Source of the DNA: Legionellaceae bacterium
Lineage (GTDB): Bacteria > Pseudomonadota > Gammaproteobacteria > Legionellales > Legionellaceae
Assembly (NCBI GenBank): GCA_020831865.1
Contig: JAFIFT010000018.1
Coordinates: forward strand, 88,610 to 152,609
Length of the DNA: 64,000 nucleotides
Reading direction: 5' to 3'
The notes beneath the pieces were generated by a model. It was not told where the DNA came from. It did not search any database and was given only the letters and a program-made list of their open reading frames with translations. A program made the translations under genes and the position numbers. Position 1 is the stretch's first letter, and every line of letters starts with the position of its first letter. This document shows, in pieces, positions 62,349 through 64,000 of this stretch.

Positions 62349-63626
62349 TTGGGCCAAGCCTTGTTAAGACATCCGACACACAGCTTAACCGTTTGGATTT
62401 TACTTGCCATGGCCGCAGGCCTCATGGCTGGCCTGGTGATCCATGCCGCTTTAGACCCCGAAGCCACCATGACACAGGGAGTGAAACTGACACTGACGAT
62501 AGGTGGTCAGCTTTTTATGAACGCGTTAAAAATGCTGGTGGTTCCGGTGGTGTTTGTGTCGCTGGTATGCGGGATGTTTTCGCTCAAAACCAGTGCCAAA
62601 ATTGCCTCTATCGCCCGTCGAACATTCTTGCTTTACCTTTCTACCACGGTCATCGCCATCAGCCTCGCGCTGTTGATAGCCAATCTTCTGGGCATTGGGC
62701 GTACAAACCATCTCACGGCGAAAGCGCCGGTGGATCTTGAAAATATTCCGGGGGTGATGGAAATTATTGTCAATCTTATCCCGTCCAACCCGGTAGCTGC
62801 ATTGAGTGAAGGCAATATGTTGCAAATCATTCTGTTGGCTTTGTTGTTTGGTTTGGCCTGTAATCGCGTTGGGGAAAAAAACGCCGCCCCGGTAAAAAAT
62901 GTCTTTATTGCATTGCAATCGATCGTGATGGATCTAATGGGCCTCATCATTAAACTGACCCCCATAGGCGTGTTTTGTCTGGTGGCAACGCTCTTTGCCG
63001 ATACAGGTATCGCACTGATTCACGCGCTTGTTGGTTATTTTTTAACTGTTCTGCTTGTCTTGTTTTTGCAATTATTTATAACCTATGGCTGTTTTGTCCA
63101 TTTTTATGCCCGACTGTCAACCTATCGCTTCTTTCGCCACATGCTGGCACCGATGCTGTTTGCCTTCAGTACATCGAGTTCTGCTGTGTCTATTCCTATT
63201 GTATTGCACACCGTAAAGGAAAAAATGGGGGTGCATCCGTCTATTGCCTCCTTTGTGATTCCGCTTGGCGCAACCATTAACATGGATGGCACTGCGGTGA
63301 TGCAGGGTGTAGCAACCGTTTTTATCGCTAACACCTACGGGATCGACTTGAGCTGGATAGAGTTTTTGCAAATCATTCTTACCAGCACGCTTGCGTCCAT
63401 TGGCACTGCGGCCATTCCAGGTGTGGGCCTGATTACGCTGGCCATGGTCTTAACCCAGGTTGGTCTGCCGGTTGAAGGCATTGCTCTCATCATCGGTGTC
63501 GATCGACTGCTGGATATGACCCGCACCTCCGTCAATATTTGCGGCGATGCCATGGTTACCTGTTCGGTGGCCAGAAAAGAAAATCAACTTGACATCAAGC
63601 GTTATATGCGCGGCGAGGAAGCATAA
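62349..63626 (+). CDS. Sodium/proton:dicarboxylate symporter (DAACS/GltP type)
   Basis: 425 residues, eight helices and two re-entrant loops, near the family's usual length. It imports C4-dicarboxylates or glutamate/aspartate with Na+ or H+. HP1 has the Ser-rich motif AFSTSSSAVSIP, helix 7 NMDGTAVMQG, HP2 the GIGTAAIPGVG-like stretch (SIGTAAIPGVG), and helix 8 DRLLDMTRTSVNICGDA, whose Asp and Arg read the substrate. The Arg in helix 8 points to an acidic substrate with two carboxylates. The start is uncertain: the frame opens with TTG at 62349 and no ATG lies near; a second TTG at 62361 is possible. Confidence 0.9.
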   Translation: MGQALLRHPTHSLTVWILLAMAAGLMAGLVIHAALDPEATMTQGVKLTLTIGGQLFMNALKMLVVPVVFVSLVCGMFSLKTSAKIASIARRTFLLYLSTTVIAISLALLIANLLGIGRTNHLTAKAPVDLENIPGVMEIIVNLIPSNPVAALSEGNMLQIILLALLFGLACNRVGEKNAAPVKNVFIALQSIVMDLMGLIIKLTPIGVFCLVATLFADTGIALIHALVGYFLTVLLVLFLQLFITYGCFVHFYARLSTYRFFRHMLAPMLFAFSTSSSAVSIPIVLHTVKEKMGVHPSIASFVIPLGATINMDGTAVMQGVATVFIANTYGIDLSWIEFLQIILTSTLASIGTAAIPGVGLITLAMVLTQVGLPVEGIALIIGVDRLLDMTRTSVNICGDAMVTCSVARKENQLDIKRYMRGEEA

Positions 63627-63633
63627 TCACCAT

Positions 63634-63864
63634 CCATTGCGACTAGTGGATGATCCAGATTACGGGTGGCTTAACCCCTATAAAGTACAGGTAGATGGTA
63701 CAGGGGCTGTTAATTTTTAATATCTTAAAGCTGATAACGGTCATTTATGAGCAGTTTTCCTGCTTGTGCTGCACGACGGCAAGACGCTTGCTGAAACGGC
63801 AACCTATAAAAAACAGCAAATCATAGAATTCTATAAATTAAACGTCAATGATGAAGAAAACTGA
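63634..63864 (+). pseudogene. Decayed gene fragment with two in-frame stops
   Basis: One plus-strand frame reads RLVDDPDYGWLNPYKVQVDG (from about 63643), then NF, a TAA at 63718, YLKADNGHL, a TGA at 63748, and a 37-codon stretch with LVLHDGKTLAETATYKKQQI, ending at a TGA at 63862-63864. The pieces look like continuous protein sequence broken by stops, so a dead gene is likely. No family was recognised. It follows the symporter gene without a start signal, so the 5' part was also lost. Confidence 0.45.
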
Positions 63865-64000
63865 CCTTTCGCACCAGTGATTGATATTTTTATATTTAGA
63901 GTGGTCGATATCGACGTAGGTCAATTCGGGGGGTAAATCATACATATCGAGTGCGGATGGTCCAAAATAGGCAATAATGCGCTGGTGGACTTTTTTCAGA
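63838..64000 (-). CDS. Unidentified reading frame at the window edge (partial)
   Basis: The minus strand is open from the window edge to a TAA at 63838-63840, 53 residues. It contains protein-like sequence such as KKVHQRIIAYFGPSALDMYD and the end SVFFIIDV. The start lies outside the window. It overlaps the tail of the decayed gene on the other strand by 27 bases, so only one of the two may be real. No function can be given. Confidence 0.35.
   Translation of the reverse strand, partial: LKKVHQRIIAYFGPSALDMYDLPPELTYVDIDHSKYKNINHWCERSVFFIIDV

Noticed and set aside
62155..62367. A 70-residue gene before the symporter
   Set aside because: It overlaps the symporter start and has no ribosome site or recognisable protein features.

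Overview
The window reads as chromosome of a Legionella-like gammaproteobacterium. The pointers are a DotU-IcmF pair of Dot/Icm length, a thermolysin-family ProA/Msp-type secreted protease, a candidate PmrA box in front of a coiled-coil gene with effector-like features, and the gamma-proteobacterial orders queA-[tgt]-yajC-secD-secF and ffs-dnaX-ybaB-recR. Base composition looks close to 50% GC over most of the window, high for the genus, so a high-GC Legionella or close relative is my inference, not a proof. No tRNA, rRNA, CRISPR array or insertion sequence was recognised.

Layout. 1-1.5 kb: end of a flagellar export block (fliQ-fliR-flhB, minus strand), with no fliP directly upstream. 1.7-16.0 kb: one plus-strand unit with a promoter at about 1676 and a terminator at about 16005. 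It encodes an exported Ig-domain protein, a giant 3779-residue Rhs protein ending in a DUF2235/Tle1-like lipase domain, and two 87%-identical secreted 148-residue proteins that look like tandem immunity proteins. This is the most interesting system in the window. 16-25.4 kb: metabolic and membrane genes (YheT hydrolase, MauE-like protein, pncB-pncA NAD salvage, a pentameric ligand-gated channel homologue, an MFS drug pump, a YgjP metalloprotease, an S28 serine peptidase, a small Cys protein). 25.4-29.1 kb: dotU-icmF. 29.2-36.3 kb: yheS, then queA, a shrunken tgt-like gene, yajC, secD, secF. 36.4-47.6 kb: housekeeping ffs-dnaX-ybaB-recR surrounded by four large genes of unknown function that resemble Dot/Icm effectors, one clearly AT-rich, with a REP-type hairpin beside them. 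47.9-56.2 kb: an orphan response regulator with an odd receiver, a CorB-type protein, a small secreted protein, SDR-hutI-DUF3298-OPT transporter, and Sua5. 56.4-64 kb: the M4 protease under a near-consensus promoter, the coiled-coil effector candidate with its PmrA box, a broken outer-membrane barrel gene, a GAF-adenylate cyclase, a dicarboxylate symporter, a decayed gene, and an unidentified partial reading frame at the edge.

How the parts fit. The Rhs unit looks like a polymorphic antibacterial lipase toxin with periplasmic protection, but it has no visible PAAR, VgrG, signal peptide or Rhs-core cleavage motif, so its delivery is open. The dotU-icmF pair would stabilise the Dot/Icm secretion complex that could deliver the effector candidates. 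The tgt slot holds a gene that keeps the zinc site of TGT but has lost about a third of its length, so either queuosine synthesis is altered or a second tgt exists elsewhere.
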